Counted from the first letter of the stretch, positions 17,030 through 25,539 are shown. The stretch: DNA of 63,231 nt from an uncultured Muribaculaceae bacterium (GCA_904502025.1 CAJGDJ010000009.1:1-63231); one strand, 5' to 3'. Notes: generated from the letters alone by a model not told the origin. A program made the numbers and translations.

Positions 17030-18340
17030 TTACTCATCTCGTAATGCATCAATAGGATTGACATTACTAATTTTTCGGGCTGGTATATATATTCCTACCG
17101 ACACTGTTAATACCACAACAACATAGCACAACAATGATATTATAATAAAATGTTCGGTAAAGTTTGTAACCCAATAATCTATGATATTATACCCCTCATC
17201 ATATCTCATCGAGAAAGCTTTACTCAAAAATGGAAATTCTAATGCGATATGGTAATAAATCACACAGCCTATAGCAACAGCTATTGTGGATAATACAGCC
17301 CCCTCTCCAAGCAACATTTTTCTAATATCCCATCGTGTAGCTCCAAATGAACGCATCACACCGGCATCTCGTGTGCGATTGCGTGTTTGCAACCAAAATG
17401 TACCCATTATTCCAAGCCCAACATTTATCATAAAGAATATCGTTAGGACAAACGTCAATCGATTAAATATTTCATATTCACTACCAACTTGGCGTATCAT
17501 ATCGTTGTATGAACTCACATCAAATACATAATAATTACCCGAAATATAATAATCGTCAGATGCCTCAATGCTTTTTACAAACTCTTTCACATCTACATCG
17601 GGCGACAATCTCACAACCATTGTAACCTCTGGTTCTTTTGAATCATATTGAGGACGAAAAACCAAACTATTTACCGGACGAAATTGTTGATGTCTTACAT
17701 CTTTAAGCACCCCTTTTATCGGGCTCCAAATCGTATCATTATTCCAATTTACGAAATAGAGTTTCTTCCCTACAGCATTCTCATCGCCAAAAAATCTACG
17801 TGCATAATCCTCTGTAACAATAATATCACTATAACCATAATCCATTTTTGACAATTCTTCGGCCGATGGACTTCCTTCAACAGCTTCCATTCCGTATGTT
17901 TCAAAGAAGTTATTCCCTGGCATAAATCGAATTACATCGACCTGCTCCACCATGGTATCAACAGCTTGATTTCCCAAGTCATAGTCATACGTCATATTTG
18001 ACTCTGAATTAATAAAATTCCATGAAGTAAACATATATGTTACGTTCTCCACCCCTTTTTGAGCTTTTAACTTTCGCACAATTCTATCTACATGCTCTTT
18101 TCGGGAATCGACATTGTCGTATTCTGCGTTATACTGAGCTTCTGAAGAACCATATTCTACCAAATCTATGCGACATAGATGATTGCTTTGATACCCTAAT
18201 GGCATTGTGTCATTATACACATATACTGCCGACACATCAAGCAACACCCATAATATTATTGAAACTATTATAAGTTCAACAAAAATCCACCCATTATCCT
18301 TGCGATGACTCCACAAGTTTTTTATAATTACTTTTATCAT
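17030..18340 (-). CDS. FtsX/MacB-like ABC permease (second of pair)
   Basis: 436 residues. First membrane segment about 19-40 (IFVELIIVSIILWVLLDVSA), a large periplasmic domain of about 230 residues with MacB-PCD features (ENAVGKKLYF, GVLKDVRHQQF), then three membrane segments in the FtsX region (MINVGLGIMGTFWLQTR, GVMRSFGATRWDIRKMLLGEGA, and the last near 395-425), ending ISNVNPIDALRDE, the conserved PxxALR tail. Transmits ATPase motion to the periplasm rather than forming a pore. It begins three bases after the stop of the other permease. Confidence 0.88.
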   Translation of the reverse strand: MIKVIIKNLWSHRKDNGWIFVELIIVSIILWVLLDVSAVYVYNDTMPLGYQSNHLCRIDLVEYGSSEAQYNAEYDNVDSRKEHVDRIVRKLKAQKGVENVTYMFTSWNFINSESNMTYDYDLGNQAVDTMVEQVDVIRFMPGNNFFETYGMEAVEGSPSAEELSKMDYGYSDIIVTEDYARRFFGDENAVGKKLYFVNWNNDTIWSPIKGVLKDVRHQQFRPVNSLVFRPQYDSKEPEVTMVVRLSPDVDVKEFVKSIEASDDYYISGNYYVFDVSSYNDMIRQVGSEYEIFNRLTFVLTIFFMINVGLGIMGTFWLQTRNRTRDAGVMRSFGATRWDIRKMLLGEGAVLSTIAVAIGCVIYYHIALEFPFLSKAFSMRYDEGYNIIDYWVTNFTEHFIIISLLCYVVVVLTVSVGIYIPARKISNVNPIDALRDE

Positions 18341-18343
18341 AAA

Positions 18344-19639
18344 TCAATTATTTTTAGCGTTTAATGATTCTACAATAGGTCGTTTTAATGCATTTCGAGC
18401 CGGAATATATGCACTCATCACATTCAAAACCACGCATGCAAGGAATGAAAATAAAAACACCAATGGTGCAAATATCATTTCAATTGTAAGTTTAACATTT
18501 GTGTTTCCCGACATTCCTTCCAATTCGGGCACAATCACCATAAACAACCAGTCTTTGCAACAATATATGAACACCCACGATAAGATAAAGCCAACAACAC
18601 CTCCCATTAGCGTTAGAAACATGTTTTCCCACATTACCTGCCTCAATAATTTACCTCGGGTTGCTCCAAATGATTTACGCACTCCAAGTTCGAGGCTTCG
18701 CATGCTCATTCGTCCCGAAATCAGTCCACTTAAATTCAAAGCCGGAACCAATAATAAAATAAATATCACGGCAAACATAATTTTACAACCGGTTGAACTA
18801 TAAAACGCGGGCCAACTTTTTGACTCTATCACGACCGTCTCCAAACCAGTATCTCCCAACCATATTTCAAACTCAGTATTAACCGAATTAAATTGACGCA
18901 TAAGTTCCCCAATCTCATATCTCAAAGCTTCGGCCTGTGTATCGTTTTCAACAAGAATTCTAAATTTGTATTTACCAAGATAAGGAAAAATCGCATCGGC
19001 TGTATCATATTCATCGGCTGTTGTATATGGCAATACAACTCCGGCAAAAGCTTGCGATACAATCATGCTCGGTTCCTCATAAACTCCACATACTGTATAT
19101 TCTTTACCTTTAACCGTAATCGGTTTCCCAATTGCTCCATCAACCGAACCAAATAATTTCTTTGCCGACACATCTGAAACTACTGCTTTTTTCATTCTTC
19201 CATTAAATTCAGATTGAGAAAATGGACGCCCTGCAACAAAATTAAAATTATACACACGAAAGAAAGCTGGGTCGGTATATCTACCATATAACTCGGCTTT
19301 TGCTTTTGTCGTTTTAACCATCTCACTACCAACAAATCCATATTCTGCCGATACTTCTTTCTTGTTTTTCAACAAGTAAAACCACTCATTTACGGCTTTA
19401 ATCGAATAACCAGATATCGACATACCTCGTTCGTCCCTCTTTTTAACACATAAATGATTTACATAATACACATTCTCACGATTTTCATCGGGATAAAGTG
19501 GTGCAATATCTAAATATGCCACCACTGCGATGATTGTTGTTGAAGCAATAGCAAGAGCTGTCCCGAAAATATATATACCCGAGAAAAGTTTGTGTTGCTT
19601 CAACAATTCTATCGCTTGTTTGAAATAAATTTTCAACAT
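18344..19639 (-). CDS. FtsX/MacB-like ABC permease (first of pair)
   Basis: 431 residues with the same plan as its neighbour: N-terminal membrane segment (FSGIYIFGTALAIASTTIIA), a periplasmic domain (SDVSAKKLFGSVDGAIGKPI, VCGVYEEPSM), three C-terminal segments, ELGVRKSFGATRGKLLRQ, and a tail YIPARNALKRPIVESLN. The two permeases probably act as a heterodimer, since there are two different permease genes and one ATPase. It is 23 bases downstream of the adaptor gene. Confidence 0.88.
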   Translation of the reverse strand: MLKIYFKQAIELLKQHKLFSGIYIFGTALAIASTTIIAVVAYLDIAPLYPDENRENVYYVNHLCVKKRDERGMSISGYSIKAVNEWFYLLKNKKEVSAEYGFVGSEMVKTTKAKAELYGRYTDPAFFRVYNFNFVAGRPFSQSEFNGRMKKAVVSDVSAKKLFGSVDGAIGKPITVKGKEYTVCGVYEEPSMIVSQAFAGVVLPYTTADEYDTADAIFPYLGKYKFRILVENDTQAEALRYEIGELMRQFNSVNTEFEIWLGDTGLETVVIESKSWPAFYSSTGCKIMFAVIFILLLVPALNLSGLISGRMSMRSLELGVRKSFGATRGKLLRQVMWENMFLTLMGGVVGFILSWVFIYCCKDWLFMVIVPELEGMSGNTNVKLTIEMIFAPLVFLFSFLACVVLNVMSAYIPARNALKRPIVESLNAKNN

Positions 19640-19662
19640 AAAATGATTGTTTTATTATTTAA

Positions 19663-20907
19663 TTAATTTTTAATTTTCAATTTAGGTGCGTTATAGCGTC
19701 TCATGTCATTTAACACTACTTGCTCTCCAACTTGTAAACCTCTAACAACTTCAACATAATCATAATTGCTCACTCCAAGTTCAACCTGTCGCAATTCCAA
19801 CTCATCGCCATTTCGCACATATAACATATAAGATCCGGGCTCTTTATAAAACGAAGCATTCCTTATTCGCATTGCATTTTCTTTTACTCCATCTGAAATA
19901 TAAACATCTGTTTTCAATCCGGGACGAAATAGTGCCAATGAGTCATTATCAAGTTGAACTGAAAAACCAGCGACTCCATTTTTGGCGGTGGGTTCAATAT
20001 TACTAACTAATCCATTATAGTCATTCCCATTTATTCGCACTCTTACTCCATTACCTACTCTAACACGATTGGCATACATTTCTGACACCTCGCCATTTAT
20101 CTTATAGTGTTTCAAATCAGCAATAATCGCAACTTGACTTCCTTGTGCTACCTGTGCTCCGATTTGGTTACTAATAAATGTGATGGTTGCCGAACGTGGA
20201 GCTCTTATTTGTGCATCATTGAGAGTTCGTTTCATCTCATTCAATTCCTTTTTTAATATAGATAATTCCAACTCCTTGATCTTATATCCGGCGACTCGTT
20301 CTTTGCTTTCATTTTCATATTGAGTTCGCAATTGTTGTAACCCTAATTCTTTAGATTTGCACATAAATTGCACCTCTTTTACTTTATCGGTTGTGCCACT
20401 TCCAATACTATCTAAAAACTTTTCATTTCCTGTTTCAACCAACATGCGATTATATTCCATATCGGCGACTTTGATTTTCATTTTAATATCTGATAAAAAA
20501 GTATTATTACTTAATCGCAATTGTTCCAATTCATAACTTTTCATCTTTACTTTATCAACCATATTGTTATAATTGGTTTGTGCCGATTGCAAATCAAGCA
20601 TCAATAATGGAGAACCCTCTTTTACAAAATCACCTGTTTTAGCATACACCTCAATAATTTTAGTATTTATCGGAGCTGTTATTATTTGTTCATACACAGG
20701 AGACAAAACTCCCGATGCACTAATACTAACGTCAACATTCCCGGTTTCCACTTTGCAAAATTCCAAGCTATCAATAGCAACATCGTCTTTCATCAACGAG
20801 ACAATTACTATGACAAATACACTTGCTCCAACAAGCGCCATTGAGTATTTCAAAACACGCCTCCACCTCTCACGCAATTTTACTTCCTTTGATATTTCTC
20901 TGTCCAT
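19663..20907 (-). CDS. Periplasmic adaptor (HlyD/MacA-type membrane fusion protein)
   Basis: 414 residues. One N-terminal membrane segment (about 20-42), a lipoyl-type half-motif (PINTKIIEVYAKTGDFVKEG), a long coiled coil (about 110-215, many Glu/Lys/Leu), the second lipoyl half (RAPRSATITFISNQIGAQVAQG), a beta-barrel domain, and a C-terminal membrane-proximal domain (VRGLQVGEQVVLND). It bridges the permeases to the TolC-like channel. First gene of the operon, directly downstream of the proposed sigma-54 promoter. Confidence 0.9.
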   Translation of the reverse strand: MDREISKEVKLRERWRRVLKYSMALVGASVFVIVIVSLMKDDVAIDSLEFCKVETGNVDVSISASGVLSPVYEQIITAPINTKIIEVYAKTGDFVKEGSPLLMLDLQSAQTNYNNMVDKVKMKSYELEQLRLSNNTFLSDIKMKIKVADMEYNRMLVETGNEKFLDSIGSGTTDKVKEVQFMCKSKELGLQQLRTQYENESKERVAGYKIKELELSILKKELNEMKRTLNDAQIRAPRSATITFISNQIGAQVAQGSQVAIIADLKHYKINGEVSEMYANRVRVGNGVRVRINGNDYNGLVSNIEPTAKNGVAGFSVQLDNDSLALFRPGLKTDVYISDGVKENAMRIRNASFYKEPGSYMLYVRNGDELELRQVELGVSNYDYVEVVRGLQVGEQVVLNDMRRYNAPKLKIKN

Positions 20908-20941
20908 AATGATTTGTAATAAAATTTATGCCACAATAATT

Positions 20942-20957
20942 ATCAAAGCATGTGCCA
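20942..20957 (-). promoter_or_regulatory. Candidate sigma-54 promoter of the efflux operon
   Basis: On the minus strand TGGCACATGCTTTGAT: exact -24 TGGCAC, correct spacing to -12 TTG, with A in place of the usual C after it. It lies 35 bases before the adaptor ATG, leaving a leader of about 20-25 bases. The operon itself encodes a sigma-54 activator, which supports the call. No TAnnTTTG element is seen for this strand. Confidence 0.62.
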
Positions 20958-20996
20958 AAAACTTTAACCACTAAATATCAACAATTTAGCAATTTC

Positions 20997-21022
20997 ACAA
21001 CTGTCCATTATCGAACAGTTGT
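20997..21022. promoter_or_regulatory. Inverted-repeat activator site between divergent sigma-54 promoters
   Basis: Perfect 8-base arms ACAACTGT (20997-21004) and ACAGTTGT (21015-21022) around a 10-base spacer. A direct repeat TGTCC[A/G]TTA is also present. It lies roughly 70-95 bases upstream of the expected efflux-operon start, a usual distance for an NtrC-type enhancer, and next to the -24 element of the opposite promoter. Binding by the operon's regulator is inferred. Confidence 0.55.
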
Positions 21023-21035
21023 CCGTTATTTAGAA

Positions 21036-21051
21036 TGGCACAATGTTTGTT
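21036..21051 (+). promoter_or_regulatory. Candidate sigma-54 promoter of the small membrane-protein gene
   Basis: TGGCACAATGTTTGTT: exact -24 TGGCAC and correctly spaced -12 TTG, with T instead of C. It shares the pattern TGGCACA-nnn-TTTG with the opposing candidate. The next gene begins 47 bases downstream. Confidence 0.55.
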
Positions 21052-21098
21052 TCTTATTTTACTTGCGTCAACACATATAAAGCTTATAATTAAACAAC

Positions 21099-21569
21099 AT
21101 GAAAATTAAATTTACAATCATTGCTATATTAGATTTGGCTCTGTTAGTTTTTCTCCTTATTAAAGGATATATAATGTTCTTTTTTTGCCTCTTAGGCATT
21201 AGTCTTTGGTTGGGTGTTGTTATGGTTATATTTGCAGGTATGGAAGATGGCTTTAGACAAAAATTCCCATTTGATTTTATTATGCAAATAAAATGGTTAA
21301 TTGATTATTTTGAGCAAAAGGGGTTTATTATGTCCGATTATGAGAATTTAGGAACTGAAAATCCAGTTGTTGTAATGAATAATCCAAACGGACAAAAAGT
21401 AATTATCCGCTTAAAAGCTCCTATTAACCAAAGATACTCAATAGATATAAATTCATTAACAGATGAGACTACTCCTGTAAATTGGCATTTTTCCGATTGG
21501 AGTAGCAAAGAAAAAAAGAAACAAATAATCGAGGACTTAGATAAATATTTTTCAACTACATTAGATTAA
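21099..21569 (+). CDS. Small membrane protein of unknown function
   Basis: 156 residues, not recognised. Two hydrophobic segments at the N-terminus (about 5-25 and 27-48: IIAILDLALLVFLLIKGYI, FFFCLLGISLWLGVVMVIFA) form a hairpin, followed by a soluble domain of about 105 residues with PVVVMNNPNGQKVIIRLKAP and YSIDINSL strands and a lysine-rich helix. It is divergent from the efflux operon and preceded by a sigma-54-like promoter, so it may be co-regulated with the pump, perhaps as an accessory or sensor. The following 217 bases hold only a -7 element for the next gene. Confidence 0.6.
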   Translation: MKIKFTIIAILDLALLVFLLIKGYIMFFFCLLGISLWLGVVMVIFAGMEDGFRQKFPFDFIMQIKWLIDYFEQKGFIMSDYENLGTENPVVVMNNPNGQKVIIRLKAPINQRYSIDINSLTDETTPVNWHFSDWSSKEKKKQIIEDLDKYFSTTLD

Positions 21570-21716
21570 GAGCTTAGTTGCAATTCCAATTTTACTTCCT
21601 TCATAAGTTTGCCATTAACGTCGGAGAGGATATTTTGTTTAAGTTGTTGGCACAAAATTTTTCATTTGAATTGAAATTCGAACCAACAATACTCTAATTT
21701 TCTCAACAAAAAGCCG

Positions 21717-21724
21717 TAACTTTG
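21717..21724 (+). promoter_or_regulatory. Promoter -7 element of the AspT-type gene
   Basis: TAACTTTG, an exact TAnnTTTG match 62 bases before the ATG at 21787. No good TTTG at 19-21 bases upstream. The preceding part of this 217-base gap shows no other feature I can support. Confidence 0.4.
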
Positions 21725-21786
21725 CAACTCCTTTGTAACAATTTTTGTTGCAATACAATTTTACAACTAATAAACTATATATTCCA

Positions 21787-23436
21787 ATGGATTGGATACA
21801 AAACTTATTATTTCCGGGGAATGAATCATTAGCAAGCACAATCGTGCTCTATTCTTTTGTTATTGCACTCGGTGTATATTTGGGCAAACTTAAATTTTTC
21901 GGCATTTCGCTCGGCGTTACGTTCGTGCTATTCGTAGGCATCTTGATGGGACACTTTGGGTATATCGTTGACCACCATGTGCTACATTTTATTCGTGAGT
22001 TTGGCCTCATCCTATTTATTTTCTCCATTGGTTTACAAGTTGGACCAGGTTTCTTTTCATCGTTCAAGAAAGGAGGAATGAAACTCAACGGATTGGCCGT
22101 GTTGGGCATAGTTCTCAATGTAGCAATCGTGTTGGGCATATACTTCTTTGAAGATGGCAAAACATCAATCGAGGCTCTTGTGGGGGTTATGTCGGGTGCT
22201 GTCACCAACACCCCTGGTCTTGCTGCTGCTCAACAATCGGCTACAGCTGCTCAAGCCGATACAATGGCAATGGGTTATGCCGCAGCCTACCCTCTTGGCG
22301 TAGTGGGCATTATCCTCGCTATGCTCATAATTAAAGCATTATTTCGCATAAATGTAAAAGATGAGATAAAAGAGATAGAGGAAGAGCAAGAAAACAGCCA
22401 ACTCAAACCTCATATTGTCACTTTTGAGGTAGCCAACAATCTCATTGAAGGAAAAAATCTCATTGATTTACACAACATCATTCAATGCAACTTTGTAGTA
22501 TCACGATTGATGCGCCCCGATGGAACTGTCGTGATTCCCAAAGCCGATACCCAAATTCATAGTGGCGACAAGCTATACATAGTGATGTCGGCACAAGACG
22601 AAGAGCGCATGAAGGCTCTCATAGGCCCCGAAGTGGAAATGGACTGGAACGCAGCGCCTTCGCAAGTGGTGTCGCGTCGCATCCTCATCACTAAAGGGAA
22701 CTACAATGGTGTAGCACTTGGTTCACTCCGTCTTCGCATGGGATATAAACTCAATGCCACACGCGTGAATCGTGCAGGGGTCGATCTTCTTGCTGCGCCC
22801 AACCTTCGCCTACAAATTGGCGACCGCCTCACCGTTGTGGGAAATGAAGAAGACATCGAACGCCTTGCTCATAAACTTGGCAACTCAATGAAACGCCTCA
22901 ACGAGCCAAATCTCATCACCATATTCGTGGGCATTCTGTTTGGTATCATCCTCGGTTCAATCGATGTAGGTTGGGGAATGAAACTCGGTCTGGCTGGTGG
23001 TCCTCTGGTAGTGGCAATACTATTAAGTCGTTTCGGCTACAAATTCAAACTCATCACCTACACCTCATCATCGGCATCACTATTGATGCGAGAATTAGGG
23101 ATATGCCTTTTCTTGGCTTCGGTGGGCATCTCTTCGGGACAAGGATTTGCTGAAACCGTATTCAACACCACCGGTATGTGGTGGGTTATATGGGGCTTTA
23201 TGATTACCCTCATCCCGCTTATTATCGTAGGCTCAATAGCTCGTGGATATTACAAACTCAACTTCTTGACCATAATGGGGCTCATGTCGGGTGGATGCAC
23301 CGACCCTCCTGCCCTTGCCTATGCCAATAATTCAACAGGCAACGATGCCCCGGCAGTAGCCTACTCTACCGTTTACCCCCTCACAATGTTCCTTCGCGTA
23401 GTGGCAGCCCAAGCTTTAGTGCTATGCTTTATGTAA
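21787..23436 (+). CDS. AspT/YidE-family transporter with two RCK-C domains
   Basis: 549 residues. Two homologous membrane halves (about 10-190 and 370-549, each with five or so helices and a GG/T-rich motif: SGAVTNTPGLAAAQQ in the first, SGGCTDPPALAYANN in the second) flank a cytoplasmic pair of TrkA-C/RCK-C ligand-binding domains (about 195-360). Known members such as AspT exchange aspartate for alanine; the substrate here is unknown. The ATG at 21787 is chosen over an ATG 42 bases earlier because it gives the family's short amphipathic start DWIQNLLFPG. It is convergent with thioredoxin with six bases between. Confidence 0.88.
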   Translation: MDWIQNLLFPGNESLASTIVLYSFVIALGVYLGKLKFFGISLGVTFVLFVGILMGHFGYIVDHHVLHFIREFGLILFIFSIGLQVGPGFFSSFKKGGMKLNGLAVLGIVLNVAIVLGIYFFEDGKTSIEALVGVMSGAVTNTPGLAAAQQSATAAQADTMAMGYAAAYPLGVVGIILAMLIIKALFRINVKDEIKEIEEEQENSQLKPHIVTFEVANNLIEGKNLIDLHNIIQCNFVVSRLMRPDGTVVIPKADTQIHSGDKLYIVMSAQDEERMKALIGPEVEMDWNAAPSQVVSRRILITKGNYNGVALGSLRLRMGYKLNATRVNRAGVDLLAAPNLRLQIGDRLTVVGNEEDIERLAHKLGNSMKRLNEPNLITIFVGILFGIILGSIDVGWGMKLGLAGGPLVVAILLSRFGYKFKLITYTSSSASLLMRELGICLFLASVGISSGQGFAETVFNTTGMWWVIWGFMITLIPLIIVGSIARGYYKLNFLTIMGLMSGGCTDPPALAYANNSTGNDAPAVAYSTVYPLTMFLRVVAAQALVLCFM

Positions 23437-23442
23437 CATAGT

Positions 23443-23745
23443 CTATCGCCATTCAATGCCATTTAGAGCAACCATAAGATCCGTGTGAGATTGGATACCA
23501 CTCGCTCGCCACACCACTTCTCCATTTTTGAATATCATAATTGTGGGAATGGATTGTATGCGATAACGCTCTGTAAGTTCTTTTTCTTGGTCAATATCAA
23601 CCTTTAGGACATTAACCTCATCGCCCACTTTAGCCTTTAGATTATCAATTATAGGCATTTGACGGCGACATGGACCACACCATGTTGCATAAAAATCAAC
23701 TACTGTGGGGCGAGATTCGCTAATTATTTCATCAAATCGTTTCAT
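23443..23745 (-). CDS. trxA: Thioredoxin
   Basis: 100 residues, complete thioredoxin fold. Active site WCGPC (22-26), preceded by VVDFYAT, and the cis-proline segment IQSIPTIMIF. It reduces protein disulfides in the cytoplasm (no signal peptide seen). Slightly shorter than E. coli TrxA. Convergent with the AspT-type gene, six bases apart. Other small cytoplasmic thioredoxin-like proteins share this pattern, so the symbol is tentative. Confidence 0.9.
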   Translation of the reverse strand: MKRFDEIISESRPTVVDFYATWCGPCRRQMPIIDNLKAKVGDEVNVLKVDIDQEKELTERYRIQSIPTIMIFKNGEVVWRASGIQSHTDLMVALNGIEWR

Positions 23746-23836
23746 AACATCTTCGTTTTACTGATTAACATATAAACATCTTTACCTTATAATAGTTCAA
23801 AATATCTAAAATCGACACCACCTTTTATCGCTATAA

Positions 23837-23868
23837 TTTGTAGAGGTAACTTATTATTCATAACTTTG
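23837..23868 (+). promoter_or_regulatory. Consensus promoter of dapA
   Basis: -33 TTTG (23837-23840), 20-base spacer, -7 TAACTTTG (23861-23868); both exact. The leader to the dapA ATG is about 25 bases. Confidence 0.7.
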
Positions 23869-23897
23869 CATTCTTAAAGTATATACACATAGTTTTT

Positions 23898-24782
23898 ATG
23901 GCACGCATAAATCTAAAAGGTATGGGGGTTGCGCTAATTACCCCTTTCAAACAAGACAAAACAATCGATTTCGATGCTCTCGCACGATTGCTCGAATATC
24001 AAATAAAAAACGGGGTTGACTATCTCGTTGTGCTTGGCACAACTGCCGAAACTGCCACTCTTTCATCTGACGAAAAACGCCAAGTACGCGATTTCATCGT
24101 TGAACGCGTTGCTGAACGTGTACCATTGGTTATAGGCATCGGAGGCAACAACACCATGGCTCTTGTAGAAGAATTAAAAACATCTGATCTCTCCCCATTC
24201 AGTGCAGTCCTTTCGGTTGTGCCATATTATAACAAGCCCTCTCAAGAAGGAATATATCAACACTATAGTGCTATTGCCAAAGCATCGCCCATTCCTGTGA
24301 TTCTTTACAATGTTCCTGGTCGCACAGGAGTAAACATGACTGCCGAAACAACTCTCCGACTTGCTCGCGACCACGAAAACATCATCGGTGTAAAAGAAGC
24401 CTCGGGTAACATCACTCAAATGGACGATATTATCAAAAACAAAGAAGAAGACTTCATGGTAATATCGGGCGACGATGGCATAACATTTCCACTTATTACC
24501 CTTGGTGCAGTAGGTGTAATTTCTGTGATTGGAAATGCCTTCCCTAAAGAATTTTCTAAAATGGTGCGTCTTGCACTTAACGGAGACTTTGAAAAAGCAT
24601 TATTAATTCACCATCGCTTCACCGAATTATTCAGTCTTCTTTTCGTTGACGGCAACCCCGCCGGTGTAAAATGCTTACTCAATGCTATGGGATATATTGA
24701 AAACGAATTGCGTTTACCATTAGTTCCAACACGCATCACCACATACGAAAAAATACGTCAGGTGCTTGATAGTCTAAATTAA
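23898..24782 (+). CDS. dapA: 4-hydroxy-tetrahydrodipicolinate synthase
   Basis: 294-residue TIM-barrel aldolase that condenses pyruvate with aspartate semialdehyde, the first committed step to lysine and meso-diaminopimelate. Seen: GTTAET (47-52), Y111-N-KP, YNVPGRTG with Y137, and the Schiff-base lysine K166 in GVKEASG, followed by SGDDG. All catalytic residues present. Own consensus promoter upstream; tRNA-Arg follows with its own promoter. Confidence 0.95.
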   Translation: MARINLKGMGVALITPFKQDKTIDFDALARLLEYQIKNGVDYLVVLGTTAETATLSSDEKRQVRDFIVERVAERVPLVIGIGGNNTMALVEELKTSDLSPFSAVLSVVPYYNKPSQEGIYQHYSAIAKASPIPVILYNVPGRTGVNMTAETTLRLARDHENIIGVKEASGNITQMDDIIKNKEEDFMVISGDDGITFPLITLGAVGVISVIGNAFPKEFSKMVRLALNGDFEKALLIHHRFTELFSLLFVDGNPAGVKCLLNAMGYIENELRLPLVPTRITTYEKIRQVLDSLN

Positions 24783-24784
24783 AC

Positions 24785-24815
24785 TTGGCAAAATAAAAAG
24801 AAATCATTAACTTTG
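24785..24815 (+). promoter_or_regulatory. Promoter of tRNA-Arg
   Basis: -33 TTGG (24785-24788), 19-base spacer, exact -7 TAACTTTG (24808-24815). About 45 bases before the mature tRNA. Confidence 0.55.
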
Positions 24816-24864
24816 CACTCGCAAAACAATATTGCACGAGCTTCAAATGCTCAAAAACAAGGTA

Positions 24865-24938
24865 GGTCCAGTAGCTCAGCTGGATAGAGCAACAGCCTTC
24901 TAAGCTGTGGGTCGTGGGTTCGAATCCCGCCTGGATCA
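24865..24938 (+). tRNA. tRNA-Arg (anticodon TCT)
   Basis: 74 bases that fold as a normal tRNA: acceptor GGTCCAG/CTGGATC with discriminator A, D arm GCTC/GAGC, anticodon stem ACAGC/GCTGT with loop CTTCTAA (anticodon TCT, bases 34-36), and T arm GTGGG-TTCGAAT-CCCGC. CCA is not encoded. It reads AGA codons. Its last bases are repeated at 51,351, which marks it as an integration target. Confidence 0.95.
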
Positions 24939-24939
24939 C
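24927..24939 (+). repeat. attL-like core: 3' end of tRNA-Arg
   Basis: CCGCCTGGATCAC, covering the 3' strand of the T stem, the acceptor strand and discriminator of the tRNA. An identical 13-base copy lies at 51,351-51,363 in the same orientation, and the two define the proposed island. Confidence 0.7.
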
Positions 24940-24952
24940 GAAAGACATTTTT

Positions 24953-24980
24953 AGAGGAGTACAAAATCTCCTCTTTTTTT
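24953..24980 (+). terminator. Terminator after tRNA-Arg
   Basis: AGAGGAG (24953-24959) pairs perfectly with CTCCTCT (24968-24974) around an 8-base loop and is followed by T. It lies just inside the proposed island. Confidence 0.8.
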
Positions 24981-25019
24981 GGCTCTAAACCAAAGGGAAT
25001 TAGCGATTAACACATTGAT

Positions 25020-25136
25020 TACCTACTTCTTAAGTAGAAAGCAAAGTAATTTGTTTAACTACGACAGAGACGGACAGAAAACGACACAGAACGACAACTA
25101 CCTACCACTTACCTACCGGTAGGTAAGTGGTAGGTA
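25020..25136. repeat. Left arm-type repeat cluster with 38-base perfect palindrome
   Basis: A single TACCTACT at 25020-25027; four imperfect tandem decamers at 25061-25100 (ACGACAGAGA, CGGACAGAAA, ACGACACAGA, ACGACAACTA); then a perfect palindrome 25099-25136 with 19-base arms. Each arm holds two TACCTACC copies 11 bases apart (25099 and 25110; mirrored at 25118 and 25129). Helical phasing suggests a multimeric DNA-binding protein, most simply an integrase or excisionase. The rest of the gap 24981-25229 shows nothing else I can support. Confidence 0.65.
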
Positions 25137-25229
25137 AGAAATTTCCGATTTTTCGGCCTAATGGTCAAAAAAGTTGGTGAAACCCTTATAAGTCATTGAT
25201 AATGATTAATTTTGAGCATTTGAAAAGTT

Positions 25230-25441
25230 ATGAATAAAAAATATGCTTTTTCTGTGGCTCAAAATCTACGATAAAGTACGGTTGTCAAAACGGCAAACAA
25301 CAGTATTATTGTAAAAAATGCAACCGCAAATACACAGGAGGCAAACGGCTGTCTCCCAATGCCATAATTTCCGATTATGTTGAACATAAGTTCACTCTAA
25401 AAGAGTTGGCAATAAAATATTATTGGTGTCCGATAAAATAA
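25230..25441 (+). pseudogene. Transposase N-terminal zinc-ribbon remnant
   Basis: Reading from 25244 gives CFFCGSKSTIKYGCQNGK, then QQYYCKKCNRKYTGG and a short helix-turn-helix start (LKELAIKYYWCPIK) before a stop at 25439-25441. The C-x2-C / C-x2-C ribbon is that of InsA-like or IS1595-like transposase N-termini. The ATG at 25230 is in another frame, separated by a run of A, so a frameshift lies in that run; the catalytic part is missing. The remaining 160 bases before the next gene contain only that gene's promoter. Confidence 0.7.
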
Positions 25442-25539
25442 AAATAATCCTTGTTGTTTTTTAGATTCAATTTAAACTCGTCTAATATTCTTTAGTGTTA
25501 AAAACATACCCTTTGCTAAACTTTTTCGCTTTTATATGG

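Noticed and set aside
21648..21663. Third sigma-54-like element (TGGCAC) before the AspT-type gene
   Set aside because: The -12 half is only a run of T without the G, and a housekeeping -7 element lies closer to the gene.
25099..25136. Palindrome as an invertible promoter or phase-variation switch
   Set aside because: The arms are adjacent with no segment between them to invert, and no invertase is near.
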